This document shows positions 42,743-50,450 of a stretch of 64,000 nucleotides of DNA, in pieces; the first letter of the stretch is position 1; every line of letters begins with the position of its first letter. The stretch is taken from NCBI GenBank assembly GCA_910575835.1, contig CAJTGB010000025.1, forward strand, positions 1 to 64,000, read 5' to 3'. A program made the translations under genes and the position numbers. Origin of the DNA: Lachnospiraceae bacterium. Lineage in GTDB: Bacteria > Bacillota > Clostridia > Lachnospirales > Lachnospiraceae. The notes below the pieces were generated by a model, which worked only from the letters and a program-made list of their open reading frames with translations, had not been told where the DNA came from and searched no databases.

Positions 42743-43948
42743 TTAGCACGGACCCCCTTTGGCCCCGTGAAAAGCTCCTGCCGGATACCTCCAATTTTTC
42801 ACAAAGATCTGCCGTTTTGAAAAACTGCCTGTCAATATTGAACGGATTGCCGCCTGATCTTTTCGGCATACGCACGACTTTGCATCTCCAACAAAATCAT
42901 CCAGACATTTCTTATTATCCAATGTAAATCCCAAGATTTCTTCATCTTTCTTCAATGCTTCATATTCCTCCGGATAAATCTCCCGGATACCTGCAAATAA
43001 GCTCGGCGTTGAAAAAATACACATGGCACAACTGCAGCGATTCCAGCCGATCCGATAACAGGGATGGGGATTTACATGATGCCTTTTCAACACCTCCCAG
43101 ACATCTTTTTCTGAATAGTCAATCACTGCCCGCCATTGATGCACCGTCCTGTGTGAACGCCTCTCTGCGTTGGTTCGGTGGAGCTCCATCTCATTATACT
43201 TTGCCCTTCCGGACGATTCTCCCCGCCGTTCACCTGAGACGATTAGAACCTTGCACTGTTCTTTCTGCTTTTTTAATTCTCCAAGCCGGTCCAGATTACT
43301 TACCACTGCATCTGCTACACATATCTTTAGATAGGCGGAACACCAGCGTCTGGACAGATCTGCGGACTTGGCGGGAAATTTCATCCGATAACCATATCGC
43401 TTAAGCAGCATTTCCAAATCTTCCGGTGCCTGTTCCCGTAGTTGTTGGCATTTGATATAATTCGGAGATAATCTGCACTGCTTCACCTTCTGTGAAACCG
43501 GATCAATCCATTCGATCGGTTCCGATGCTCCGATCCTGTACAATTCTCCAAAGAACCCATTTACCCGGTAAGATACTCTCAGCTTAATTCCTTCCGCTTC
43601 TGTCAATGCCCTTACATAGTTTCCTATACACCTCCAATCCATGCGCCGTAAAGGATGTCCGCCATCTATATTGTGATGCCAGCATTCGATCTTCTCCCTT
43701 GGCACGCCGAGTTCCAACAGTTTATACAGACACGCAACAGAATCTTTTCCACCGGATAAAAGCACCACGATCCGGTCATATTCCTCCAATGGTAATAGCT
43801 CCGGCAGATAGGTCTTACGAAAATGCGCACTATCCGTTCTGCCATCTATCCCTGGACTAATCCTGACACATTTACCATACACTGGTTGATCTTGCTTACC
43901 AAAGGTCACAGGAGTATCTCTGGTACATTCTGTATCTCTTATGAACAT
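42743..43948 (-). CDS. PAPS-reductase-like protein (PP-loop ATPase superfamily)
   Basis: A 401-residue protein. The PP-loop VVLLSGGKDSVACLYKLL (residues 62-80) and later motifs IVSGERRGESSGRAKYNEME and VIDYSEKDVWEVL place it with phosphoadenosine-phosphosulfate reductase-like enzymes. A cysteine cluster near the C-terminus (WNRCSCAMCIFSTP, KSCVCRK) could bind metal or an Fe-S cluster. Genes of this type occur on phages and integrative elements, and a DNA or RNA sulfur-modification role (as for DndC) is possible. No other dnd gene is nearby. Start ATG 43948 behind GGGAG. Confidence 0.75.
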   Translation of the reverse strand: MFIRDTECTRDTPVTFGKQDQPVYGKCVRISPGIDGRTDSAHFRKTYLPELLPLEEYDRIVVLLSGGKDSVACLYKLLELGVPREKIECWHHNIDGGHPLRRMDWRCIGNYVRALTEAEGIKLRVSYRVNGFFGELYRIGASEPIEWIDPVSQKVKQCRLSPNYIKCQQLREQAPEDLEMLLKRYGYRMKFPAKSADLSRRWCSAYLKICVADAVVSNLDRLGELKKQKEQCKVLIVSGERRGESSGRAKYNEMELHRTNAERRSHRTVHQWRAVIDYSEKDVWEVLKRHHVNPHPCYRIGWNRCSCAMCIFSTPSLFAGIREIYPEEYEALKKDEEILGFTLDNKKCLDDFVGDAKSCVCRKDQAAIRSILTGSFSKRQIFVKNWRYPAGAFHGAKGGPC

Positions 43949-44127
43949 TTCTGCACTCCCATCCACTGAAATTTGTTTCCCTTACATTTTAAATACTCCT
44001 TCGTTGATACATAATTGCTGATGACAACCTCCGGTTCATCACACTCACAGCAAATATAATCACCTTCTCCAATTGCTACCAGATTTTTACAATACTCGCA
44101 CATTGCCGTCTTTTTTCTTTTGCTCAT
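43939..44127 (-). CDS. Small zinc-ribbon-like protein
   Basis: A 62-residue protein with two CxxC-type knuckles (CEYCKN and CCECDE, residues 10-29) followed by a short basic tail (YLKCKGNKFQWM). It overlaps the PAPS-reductase-like gene by 10 nt and the upstream gene by 4 nt, so the three form an operon. Ribosome binding site GGAAGGTG. It may be a metal-binding partner; function unknown. Confidence 0.7.
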   Translation of the reverse strand: MSKRKKTAMCEYCKNLVAIGEGDYICCECDEPEVVISNYVSTKEYLKCKGNKFQWMGVQKCS

Positions 44128-44516
44128 ACAGCACCTTCCTTTCCATTTAAGACTATACTGCTTTGGACCATGAGAAAAAGAGCCAGAACATCATCATTGT
44201 CCTGACTCTCTTTCCCTGTATCACTATCATACTTAGTTAAAACACCTTTATAACTTCTGACCGTCCCGTAAAGCTCAATACAGCCAACTTTCATCTCAAT
44301 AATCTGTCGTTCTCCCTTAGAAATACAGACATGGCCCACCTGACAAGGCAGTTTCAATAACTTTCCCTGCTCTTCCAAGTCTTTATATTCCTTTAGCTCC
44401 GATACTAGCTTATGGCATCTTTGCAACACCGACATCGTAAATATATTATCTCTTTCTCGATTACTCTTTATTGCAGATTCAATTTCTATCAAATCTTTTT
44501 CAATATCTCTGTTCAT
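44124..44516 (-). CDS. Hypothetical protein of the accessory operon
   Basis: A 130-residue protein starting at ATG 44516 behind GGAGGTGG. The first 60 residues are helical and charged (IEIESAIKSNRERDN, KLVSELKEYKDLEEQGKLLKLP); the rest is beta-rich (VGHVCISKGERQIIEMKVGCIELYG). The pattern resembles small phage or element proteins in which a short helix precedes a Sm-like fold. No family is recognised. Its stop overlaps the next start by 4 nt (ATGA). Confidence 0.6.
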   Translation of the reverse strand: MNRDIEKDLIEIESAIKSNRERDNIFTMSVLQRCHKLVSELKEYKDLEEQGKLLKLPCQVGHVCISKGERQIIEMKVGCIELYGTVRSYKGVLTKYDSDTGKESQDNDDVLALFLMVQSSIVLNGKEGAV

Positions 44517-44528
44517 GTTCCACCTCCG

Positions 44529-44822
44529 TTAAAGTTCCGTTCTCCTTATTAACTTCCAATAATTCCTTGATTCCTTTTCCTCTTCGCCAGACATTGCAAG
44601 CCGGGATAGGAGATCAAGACAAGCCTCTTGACCGTTAGGATGTATCTTAATATTATATTGCTTGCCTCTTTCTCCTTCATACACTATCCAACCTACAGTA
44701 TTCTTTTCCAGACATACGGCCTCTTCTGCATATTGTCCAATAGAATAGGATTCCTTTAAAATATCAAATTTGGTTAACACTTCATTTAACACATCTATAC
44801 ATTCTTCTAACTTAGATTCCAT
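44529..44822 (-). CDS. Hypothetical protein of the accessory operon
   Basis: A 97-residue protein. The first gene of the four-gene - strand operon ending with the PAPS-reductase-like protein. The start is ATG 44822, or GTG 44825 just before it; the upstream AAAGGTG is very close. It begins with an amphipathic helix (LEECIDVLNEVLTKFDILKE) and continues with a mixed alpha/beta domain (GWIVYEGERGKQYNIKIHPN). No family is recognised. Confidence 0.55.
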   Translation of the reverse strand: MESKLEECIDVLNEVLTKFDILKESYSIGQYAEEAVCLEKNTVGWIVYEGERGKQYNIKIHPNGQEACLDLLSRLAMSGEEEKESRNYWKLIRRTEL

Positions 44823-45038
44823 CACCTTTCATCCTCACCTACCTCTCTCTTCTTTTCTTCTCTCGATATCTGATTTATATCTGTATCATAATTATAATAT
44901 GTAACTGAAATACCAATATTTGCGTTCTTCCTTAATCACTAACTATTGGTTTAAATACAATCACACGCTATCTAACAGGAACAACGATCAATTGTTATCT
45001 TTTAACAGAAACCACAAACATATTGATAATTACCGAGG

Positions 45039-45136
45039 GTAATCACAGAGACTTTTGTGTGTACACTTTTCTGCAAAGAAAATCCGGAAGCTTCGTAAAA
45101 CCGAAGCTCCCAAAGTACACATGAACGTCTGATTAC
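45039..45136. repeat. Large nested palindrome, candidate oriT or replication origin
   Basis: Four nested inverted segments are visible: GTAATC 45039/GATTAC 45131, AGAC 45049/GTCT 45127, GTGTAC 45059/GTACAC 45115 and GGAAGCTTCG 45086/CGAAGCTCC 45102. Together they would form a 98-nt cruciform. It lies in a 550-nt gene-free stretch (44823-45371) beside a ribbon-helix-helix and HUH relaxase/Rep gene pair. The rest of the gap is AT-rich with no gene seen. Confidence 0.6.
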
Positions 45137-45371
45137 CTGCTGATATGCCGTCTCCTTTCTAGCATAGTCAAGCACCATTGTTGTTTAGCAGCCATTCATA
45201 TTTATTATCCTTCATATAGTCCCTTATATAATATTGTCTCTCTATATATACCTATATATTATATACGCTTTGTCTGTTCTTTAAATTTATGTTATCACTT
45301 TTGATAGGAAATAACAGAACACAGAATTATCTACATACAAATAATAAAATCTGAAAGGAGATAACCCGATC

Positions 45372-45644
45372 ATGAAAAAAACTACGAATAAGACGGATCG
45401 CCTTGATCTACGTGTGTCACCTGAACAAAAAGAATTTGTAGAAATGCAAGCAAAAAAACAGAACAAAAACAAAACAGAATACATTCTCAGTCTTATAGAA
45501 CAGGATTCTATATCCATATCTCACGAACAACTGATAAGCAATTCCTTATCTGAAAATCAATTCATTAACGACCTGCTTACCCATCCAGATATTTCCAATA
45601 AAGACAAACAGATCATTGGAAAGGAGATAAGAAAATATGTCTGA
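45372..45644 (+). CDS. Ribbon-helix-helix protein
   Basis: A 90-residue protein. DRLDLRVSPEQKEFVEMQAKKQNKNKTEYILSLI is a ribbon-helix-helix DNA-binding segment of the MobC/DUF1778 type. Ribosome binding site GAAAGGAG. It overlaps the start of the HUH protein gene by 8 nt. Proteins of this type bind next to the nick site of mobilisable elements and help the relaxase, and the adjacent palindrome would suit such a role. An antitoxin is an alternative. Confidence 0.7.
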   Translation: MKKTTNKTDRLDLRVSPEQKEFVEMQAKKQNKNKTEYILSLIEQDSISISHEQLISNSLSENQFINDLLTHPDISNKDKQIIGKEIRKYV

Positions 45645-46125
45645 TATCCGTATCGAAGCACTCCCTGGAGAATATTCAAACGACGATGCCTATGAAAAAG
45701 TACTGGGTTATATTTCCAATAAAAGTTATATCGGCGGCTTTGGATTTACCTGTAATCCGGATATCTCTATTATCCAACAATTTCAGTTGAGCCAAGATTA
45801 CTCCCATTATTCTGCCGAAAGAAAGATGTGGCATTTTATTATTACCTTCTCAACGTCCTGGACCCACCAATCCTTATTACAGCTTGCCAGTGACGTTTCC
45901 AAAGGCTTTGCCTGGAATTATCAGATTATGTTCGGATTAGATACTGAGGGAAGACCACATCTGCATTTTGGCGTAAATGCATTCAGCTATCATCCTGACT
46001 CTCCTGTTTTATCAGAAGAACTCATGCATAATTATCTGAAACAGCTTCAAGACTATTTGCAGAACCATTATCCAACTATGACCGTAACATTACAATTTTT
46101 AGGAAAGGGTGAACGAAATGTTTGA
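45637..46125 (+). CDS. Small HUH-type relaxase/Rep-like protein
   Basis: A 162-residue protein. GRPHLHFGVNAFSY contains the HUH motif (HLH) with the trailing Asn, and MHNYLKQLQDYLQNHYP supplies candidate catalytic tyrosines. KMWHFIITFSTSW would be motif I. This is the minimal layout of a rolling-circle replication or mobilisation nuclease. Start ATG 45637 with GGAGATAAG upstream, inside the end of the ribbon-helix-helix gene. It probably nicks the palindrome at 45039-45136; this is inferred. Confidence 0.65.
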   Translation: MSDIRIEALPGEYSNDDAYEKVLGYISNKSYIGGFGFTCNPDISIIQQFQLSQDYSHYSAERKMWHFIITFSTSWTHQSLLQLASDVSKGFAWNYQIMFGLDTEGRPHLHFGVNAFSYHPDSPVLSEELMHNYLKQLQDYLQNHYPTMTVTLQFLGKGERNV

Positions 46126-46300
46126 ACAATATGATGATATCCTTACAATCGAAGAAGTTGCAGAAATCCTTAAAATCGGCATGACTCAGGCATACCGGAT
46201 CGTACGCTCAGGCGATTTAAAAGGATACAAAGAAGGGAAGGACTGGAAAATCCCAAAACGGGCTCTGAGCGAATATGTCATATCCAGAAGCCATCTGTAA
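46118..46300 (+). CDS. xis: Excisionase-type helix-turn-helix protein
   Basis: A 60-residue protein. DDILTIEEVAEILKIGMTQAYRIVRSGDLKGYKEGKDWKIPK is the MerR-like winged helix of the Xis/excise family. The start ATG 46118 is preceded by AGGAAAGGG and overlaps the HUH gene by 8 nt. Xis proteins bend DNA to promote excision by a tyrosine recombinase. No integrase gene adjoins it; the only tyrosine recombinase in this region is 5 kb away. Confidence 0.85.
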   Translation: MFEQYDDILTIEEVAEILKIGMTQAYRIVRSGDLKGYKEGKDWKIPKRALSEYVISRSHL

Positions 46301-46376
46301 ACAATAGTTCTGAATAACTTCACTGTCAATAATAGCTTTTCTACATATATCTGATCAACAAAACTGAAAGTAAATA

Positions 46377-46399
46377 AGGGTGTCCAATTTGGACACCCT
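46377..46399 (+). terminator. Palindromic hairpin after xis
   Basis: A perfect 11-bp stem (AGGGTGTCCAA, T, TTGGACACCCT) lies 77 nt after the xis stop. There is no clear T tract, so it could equally be a binding site. Confidence 0.5.
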
Positions 46400-46527
46400 C
46401 CATCAGTATCTATTTCATATCTGAAAAATCTGACCATCCCTTCTATAGTCAATATTATCAAGTTAACTATATCTCTATAAGATTCTCTGAACAGTACACA
46501 AATTATACCCTGCTAATAAGAAGAGAG

Positions 46528-47547
46528 TCAGGCATTCTCATATAACGCTTCCTCCTCTTTTTTATATTCGGCTTCTGTATATTCGGCTTCTGTATATCCA
46601 AAAGAAATAATCTGGTCTTTTGTAGCATTAGCTTTAATCATTCTTCTAACAGCATCAATTCTTTCGCGCTTAGTAATACTTTCCGTAAGACTTTCCGTGA
46701 TACTTTCCGTAAGACTTTCCGTAAGACTTTCAATAATCCCCTCTGACCAATTACACATAATCTGCATCCTCCCTTCCAATTCAGCAGTCATAATCATTCC
46801 ATATTCATCTGCTAATATACGTTTCTTTTCCGCGACACTTTTCGCAGAAACCAATTCTTCCAACATAGCAATCAATACATTTTGAGACCTTTTCATAGCC
46901 TTTCCAGAATGACTATCAATACCATTCCTTATATTAATAATGATGCCTTTCATCAAATCTGTATGATACGGATTTTTCTTATTTCCAAAAATTGTTTTTC
47001 TGTCAAAACCTATCTCCTCAATGGAATCTTCCGTTTCACTGCTGTCCATACAAATCCAAATGCTCCGAACCCTTTTTAAATTATCAAAATCACTGTGAAA
47101 AAACTCTGTCTGTTTTTGCGCTGAAATCATTCTTGCAAGGTAGAATACAATCCTGTTTTCCAAATGGTACCCCAATTTACTGGAATCGGATGATTTCTGA
47201 GCCTCAAGATTTACCAGTATTTTCATCTCAGCTTCTTTATGATATGCGGTAAAACGAATGTCATAATAAATAACACCCTCCCCGGGGACATTATCCTCTG
47301 TAATTGTCTCTTTCACTCGGCCTAGATTGGAAAGTCCTGCCTCAACCGGCCTTGTTCCTATTTCAATATCATTGCCGATACAACCCATGATATTTTCAAT
47401 ATCCATATTCTGAAACTCTTCCACTGTATATTTCAGAATCCATGATAATATCTGCTTGTCCGCAAGCAAGTATTTTACATTCGTATCATATGCAGAACCT
47501 GATTCATTCGTTGCATCGACAGCCTGTGCTAAATTAGTCTCTATCAT
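46528..47547 (-). CDS. Rpn-type PD-(D/E)XK nuclease, second copy, with repetitive C-terminal tail
   Basis: A 339-residue protein starting at ATG 47547 behind AAGGGAGAG. The nuclease motif is VIYYDIRFTAYH...MKILVNLEAQKSSD (D, then E-x-Q) near residues 90-125. FYLARMIS and RSIWICMDS follow, as in PD-(D/E)XK transposase-like proteins. The tail (residues 270-295) is a run of SLTE/SITE units. An internal GGAGG (46768-46772) sits nine nt before an in-frame ATG at 46758, giving a 76-residue C-terminal product. The arrangement repeats that of the unrelated-looking copy at 41669-42646. Confidence 0.8.
   Translation of the reverse strand: MIETNLAQAVDATNESGSAYDTNVKYLLADKQILSWILKYTVEEFQNMDIENIMGCIGNDIEIGTRPVEAGLSNLGRVKETITEDNVPGEGVIYYDIRFTAYHKEAEMKILVNLEAQKSSDSSKLGYHLENRIVFYLARMISAQKQTEFFHSDFDNLKRVRSIWICMDSSETEDSIEEIGFDRKTIFGNKKNPYHTDLMKGIIINIRNGIDSHSGKAMKRSQNVLIAMLEELVSAKSVAEKKRILADEYGMIMTAELEGRMQIMCNWSEGIIESLTESLTESITESLTESITKRERIDAVRRMIKANATKDQIISFGYTEAEYTEAEYKKEEEALYENA
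46678..46731 (-). repeat. 12-nt tandem repeat in the second Rpn gene
   Basis: Five near-identical 12-nt units (ACTTTCCGTAAG type) encode SLTE/SITE repeats. A separate 15-nt duplication (TATTCGGCTTCTGTA, 46564-46593) encodes YTEAE twice near the C-terminus. Confidence 0.8.
46756..46773 (-). promoter_or_regulatory. Internal ribosome binding site and start codon in the second Rpn gene
   Basis: GGGAGG (46768-46773 on the - strand) lies nine nt before an in-frame ATG (46756-46758). It would start a 76-residue protein (MCNWSEGIIESLTES...) made of the repeat tail. Confidence 0.6.
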
Positions 47548-47793
47548 TATCTCTCCCTTTTCTCTAATTATATGCGATTGTAATAATAAAATCAATGACA
47601 GAAATAAATGTTTAAATATCCCCTATTATTACTACATCCGTCCGTTCTAACACTTATTCTAACAGTTTATATCTAATCTAAAAAAAGATGATTCCTACAT
47701 TTGTGTTTTTTTATGTCTCTAACCCCTGAATTTCAGCTACTTTCAGGCATATACAGGAAAATCAAATAATTTACCGTATCAAACCGTCGATAT

Positions 47794-47836
47794 GTTCGGG
47801 ACGTAGAGGTCGCGTGTTCGAATCACGTCACTCCGA
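47794..47836 (+). other. 3' fragment of tRNA-Pro(CGG): attachment-site remnant
   Basis: The sequence contains the anticodon loop TTCGGGA (CGG), the 3' anticodon strand CGTAG, the T arm GCGTG-TTCGAAT-CACGT and the acceptor strand CACTCCGA. The matching 5' half (which should start TCGGAGTG) is absent: upstream bases do not pair with CGTAG. This is the copy of the tRNA 3' end left by integration, not a functional tRNA. The native terminator follows at 47851. Confidence 0.8.
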
Positions 47837-47850
47837 TTTTTGAGAGAGAC

Positions 47851-47887
47851 ACCTCAAAGCTTTATATCATTAGCTTTGAGGTCTTTT
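47851..47887 (+). terminator. Terminator following the tRNA-Pro fragment
   Basis: Perfect 11-bp stem ACCTCAAAGCT/AGCTTTGAGGT (47851-47861, 47872-47882), 10-nt loop, followed by CTTTTT. It is the probable native terminator of the tRNA-Pro gene. Confidence 0.85.
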
Positions 47888-48029
47888 TATGCTTTTAAAC
47901 CATATCTGAAATATTTATCCAGATCAGAGTCATATACAGAGACCAATTATATACAGAGACCGGTCATATACAAAGCAGGAATATAATATTGCAAATATTT
48001 ACAAGAATCATGAACAGGAGCGTATCAAA

Positions 48030-48413
48030 ATGTCAGGAACATTAATAACCGCAATTATTACGATAACATCAGCGTTAGTTTTTTACACGATCGGCGTATG
48101 GTCCGAGCATCGAAGCAAAAAGCTGAAAAAGATCCATTTAATATTTTTCTGGCTTGGACTTTGCATGGACACTACCGGTACAATTTTAATGGGCCGAATT
48201 GCAGAGCAGTCAATATTTTCAGGAAATCTATCCTTACACGGTATAACCGGCGCGCTCGCTATTATATTAATGATCGTACACGCAATATGGGCTACGATCG
48301 TCTTAATGAAAAATAATGAAGATTCGGCAAAGAATTTTCACAGACTTAGTATTGCTGTCTGGGCGATCTGGCTTGTTCCGTATATTCTCGGAATGGTAAT
48401 CGGGATGAGGTAA
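48030..48413 (+). CDS. HsmA family membrane protein
   Basis: A 127-residue protein with four predicted membrane helices (LITAIITITSALVFYTIGVW; IHLIFFWLGLCMDTTGTILM; HGITGALAIILMIVHAIWATIVL; LSIAVWAIWLVPYILGMVIG). HLIFFWLGLCMDTTGT and HRLSIAVWAIWLVPYI are typical of the HsmA family, a small membrane protein group of unknown function. Ribosome binding site AACAGGAG. Located 50 nt before the MATE gene and possibly co-transcribed with it. Confidence 0.75.
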   Translation: MSGTLITAIITITSALVFYTIGVWSEHRSKKLKKIHLIFFWLGLCMDTTGTILMGRIAEQSIFSGNLSLHGITGALAIILMIVHAIWATIVLMKNNEDSAKNFHRLSIAVWAIWLVPYILGMVIGMR

Positions 48414-48463
48414 ATTGAACGTCTGTGCCCGGAAGAATACATAATAAAGAAAGGAAGTGAAGC

Positions 48464-49870
48464 ATGAAAAACGAAAAAATCAGTTGGGGAAGTTTCTTTC
48501 GGATCGTATTTACCATCGCATTGCCCATCGCGTTTCAGAATTTTCTGTCCACTACGGCAAGCATGGTAGATACGATCATGATCGGAAGCCAAGGTGAATT
48601 GTCCGTAGCGGCGGTTGGGATCTGTTCCCAGATCACCTCTCTGTTTTTCTCTACTTATTTCGGATTTGCAAGCGGAGGACTGCTGTTTTTCTCACAGTAT
48701 TGGGGCGCGCGCAACGAGAAGGGCATTAACCGGGCTTTTGGTCTCGCGCTTACCTGTATGCTTGTTATATCCCTGCTGTTCGGCGGAACTGCAGTCGCCA
48801 ACCCGGAATTTATATTAGGAATCTACACGGACAAAGAAACTATTATCGCGATCGGCGCTCCCTATATCCGAATCGTGGGCTTTGCCTATCCGCTTCAGGT
48901 GATCGCCATGATCATCAGCTTCCTGATGCGTTCAACAGAGCGGGTAAAACCGCCGCTTATCAGTTCCATTCTTGCGCTGATCACTAACTTTGCCCTGAAC
49001 TGGATCCTGATCTACGGACGCTTCGGCATGCCCCGGATGGGTGCTGCAGGCGCCGCAGTCGGCACTTTGGTATCCGGTATCGTCAATATCGTCGTACTGT
49101 TCATTTTCCTTATGAGGGATAAGAGCACGATCACGCTTAGATTAAGAGATATGTTCTCTTGGCGCGACGGCTTTCTTAAGGAGTATATGGGGAAATGTCT
49201 CCCTATTATCCTCAATGAGCTGTTCTACGGGATCGGGCAAATGCTGATCAATATCGTAATCGGCCATCAATCAGAATCAGCCATTGCAGCTATGGCGGCG
49301 TTCCGTGTACTGGAAGGATTCGTGTTCGCCTTCTTCGGCGGACTTGCGGATGCCTCTTCCGTAGTGGTCGGCAAGGAAGTCGGTTCCGGTCATCTTATGA
49401 GCGGCTACCAGTATGTGAAGAAATTCGCCGTACTGTGTCCGGCGATCACCTTCTGCATCTGCCTGACCGGTCTGATCTTAAACAGGCCGATGCTTTCATT
49501 ATTCGGTCTTGGAACAGACGCTATGTTTTATGGGAAATATATGATTCTTATCTATCTGGCTGCCGGAACTATCCGCACCTGCAATTATATCATGAACTGC
49601 TGTTACCGCGCCGGGGGCGAAGCCATATTCGGAACATTGCTTGAGATCATCTGCCTGTTCACTGTAAGCGTTCCGGCAACATGGATCGCAGGCATGGTAC
49701 TGCATCTCCCGTTCCTTGCCGTATTCTCATTCCTGTATACGGATGAGCTGATCCGTCTTGTCTTTGAACTATGGTATACCAGGAGCGGTAAATGGATCAA
49801 GCCCGTGACCGATCTTGGAAGGGCGGCTCTGCCTGAATTTAAAGAGGCTCTCTCGATGAAAAGACGATAA
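48464..49870 (+). CDS. MATE family efflux transporter
   Basis: A 468-residue, 12-helix transporter. TIALPIAFQNFLSTTASMVDTIMIG at the N-terminus, SQYWGARNEKGINRAF, and the second repeat LPIILNELFYGIGQMLINIVIGHQ with its own ...GRGSH-like loop define the multidrug and toxic compound extrusion family, driven by Na+ or H+. Ribosome binding site GAAAGGAAG. It is immediately downstream of the HsmA-like gene. Substrate not predictable. Confidence 0.92.
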   Translation: MKNEKISWGSFFRIVFTIALPIAFQNFLSTTASMVDTIMIGSQGELSVAAVGICSQITSLFFSTYFGFASGGLLFFSQYWGARNEKGINRAFGLALTCMLVISLLFGGTAVANPEFILGIYTDKETIIAIGAPYIRIVGFAYPLQVIAMIISFLMRSTERVKPPLISSILALITNFALNWILIYGRFGMPRMGAAGAAVGTLVSGIVNIVVLFIFLMRDKSTITLRLRDMFSWRDGFLKEYMGKCLPIILNELFYGIGQMLINIVIGHQSESAIAAMAAFRVLEGFVFAFFGGLADASSVVVGKEVGSGHLMSGYQYVKKFAVLCPAITFCICLTGLILNRPMLSLFGLGTDAMFYGKYMILIYLAAGTIRTCNYIMNCCYRAGGEAIFGTLLEIICLFTVSVPATWIAGMVLHLPFLAVFSFLYTDELIRLVFELWYTRSGKWIKPVTDLGRAALPEFKEALSMKRR

Positions 49871-50450
49871 ACAGAACCGGCTAGAGCACTAACAGCATTG
49901 CATAAATAACGGTGAATAATGTGCTTGATATCTGCGTCAGATGTGCGTCTACGATCCGACGGCGCAGCGGGCTACGTCTAGGATTGGGGGCGTGCACCTG
50001 GCGCAGATAGTGAGTTCAGAATCCCCGTCTGCATTGACCGAATCATCTGAATGAGTCTCACCCTCCTCTTCAACTGCATCAGCAGCCGTCACGCTGCTTA
50101 GTTCATCCGCATAGCTGCTGACGGCTGAATCATCATGATCAACAGCGCTACAAATTTGATGCCCCGTTGCTTGCAGCGGGGTATTTGACTATCTGCACAG
50201 CTCGTCTTGCACGCATTCCTCTGCCCTGCTCTTTTCTTCCTGCCTTGCACATTGTTAGCAGCTAACCAGACTTTGTGTGCAGCATCGGACTTACCTACTA
50301 CAATCTATTTGCTTATGTATTTTTTTACTTTTATTGACAAAAATAATAAGAGATTCGCTAAATATTATCAAAGAGCAACGGCATTGAAAACGTCTAAACC
50401 ATAACAGAGTTCAAACTGTTACATTAGACATAGAGATGAGGTAAATCGAA
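49871..50450. other. Gene-free region with decayed sequence
   Basis: No convincing gene is present. 49960-50170 is GC-rich compared with its surroundings and has a start-less - strand frame of about 67 codons. A hairpin (CCCCGTTGC/GCAGCGGGG, 50162-50181) may be a terminator for the MATE transcript. A TTGACA at 50334-50339 and TAAATA at 50359-50364 could be the promoter of the TDT transporter. The leader that follows contains an IS110-like segment. Confidence 0.5.
50378..50429 (-). mobile_element. Segment resembling the IS110 bridge-RNA region
   Basis: ACGGCATTGA followed by CTAAACCATAA and a hairpin (GTCTAA...TTAGAC, ATAACAG/CTGTTA) repeats the order ACGGCATTGA, CTAAGCCATAA, ATAAAC/GTTTAT hairpin found at 39756-39800. 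Base changes keep the stem paired. It may be a relic of an IS110 left end, now inside the leader of the TDT transporter. Confidence 0.4.

Noticed and set aside
47760-47836. A functional tRNA gene
   Set aside because: Only the 3' half from the anticodon loop onward fits tRNA-Pro(CGG). The upstream bases do not form the D arm or pair with the anticodon and acceptor strands.
49960-50175. An acidic start-less - strand frame (DHDDSAVSSYADELSS)
   Set aside because: About 67 codons with no start or ribosome binding site. It could be a relic, but nothing supports a product.
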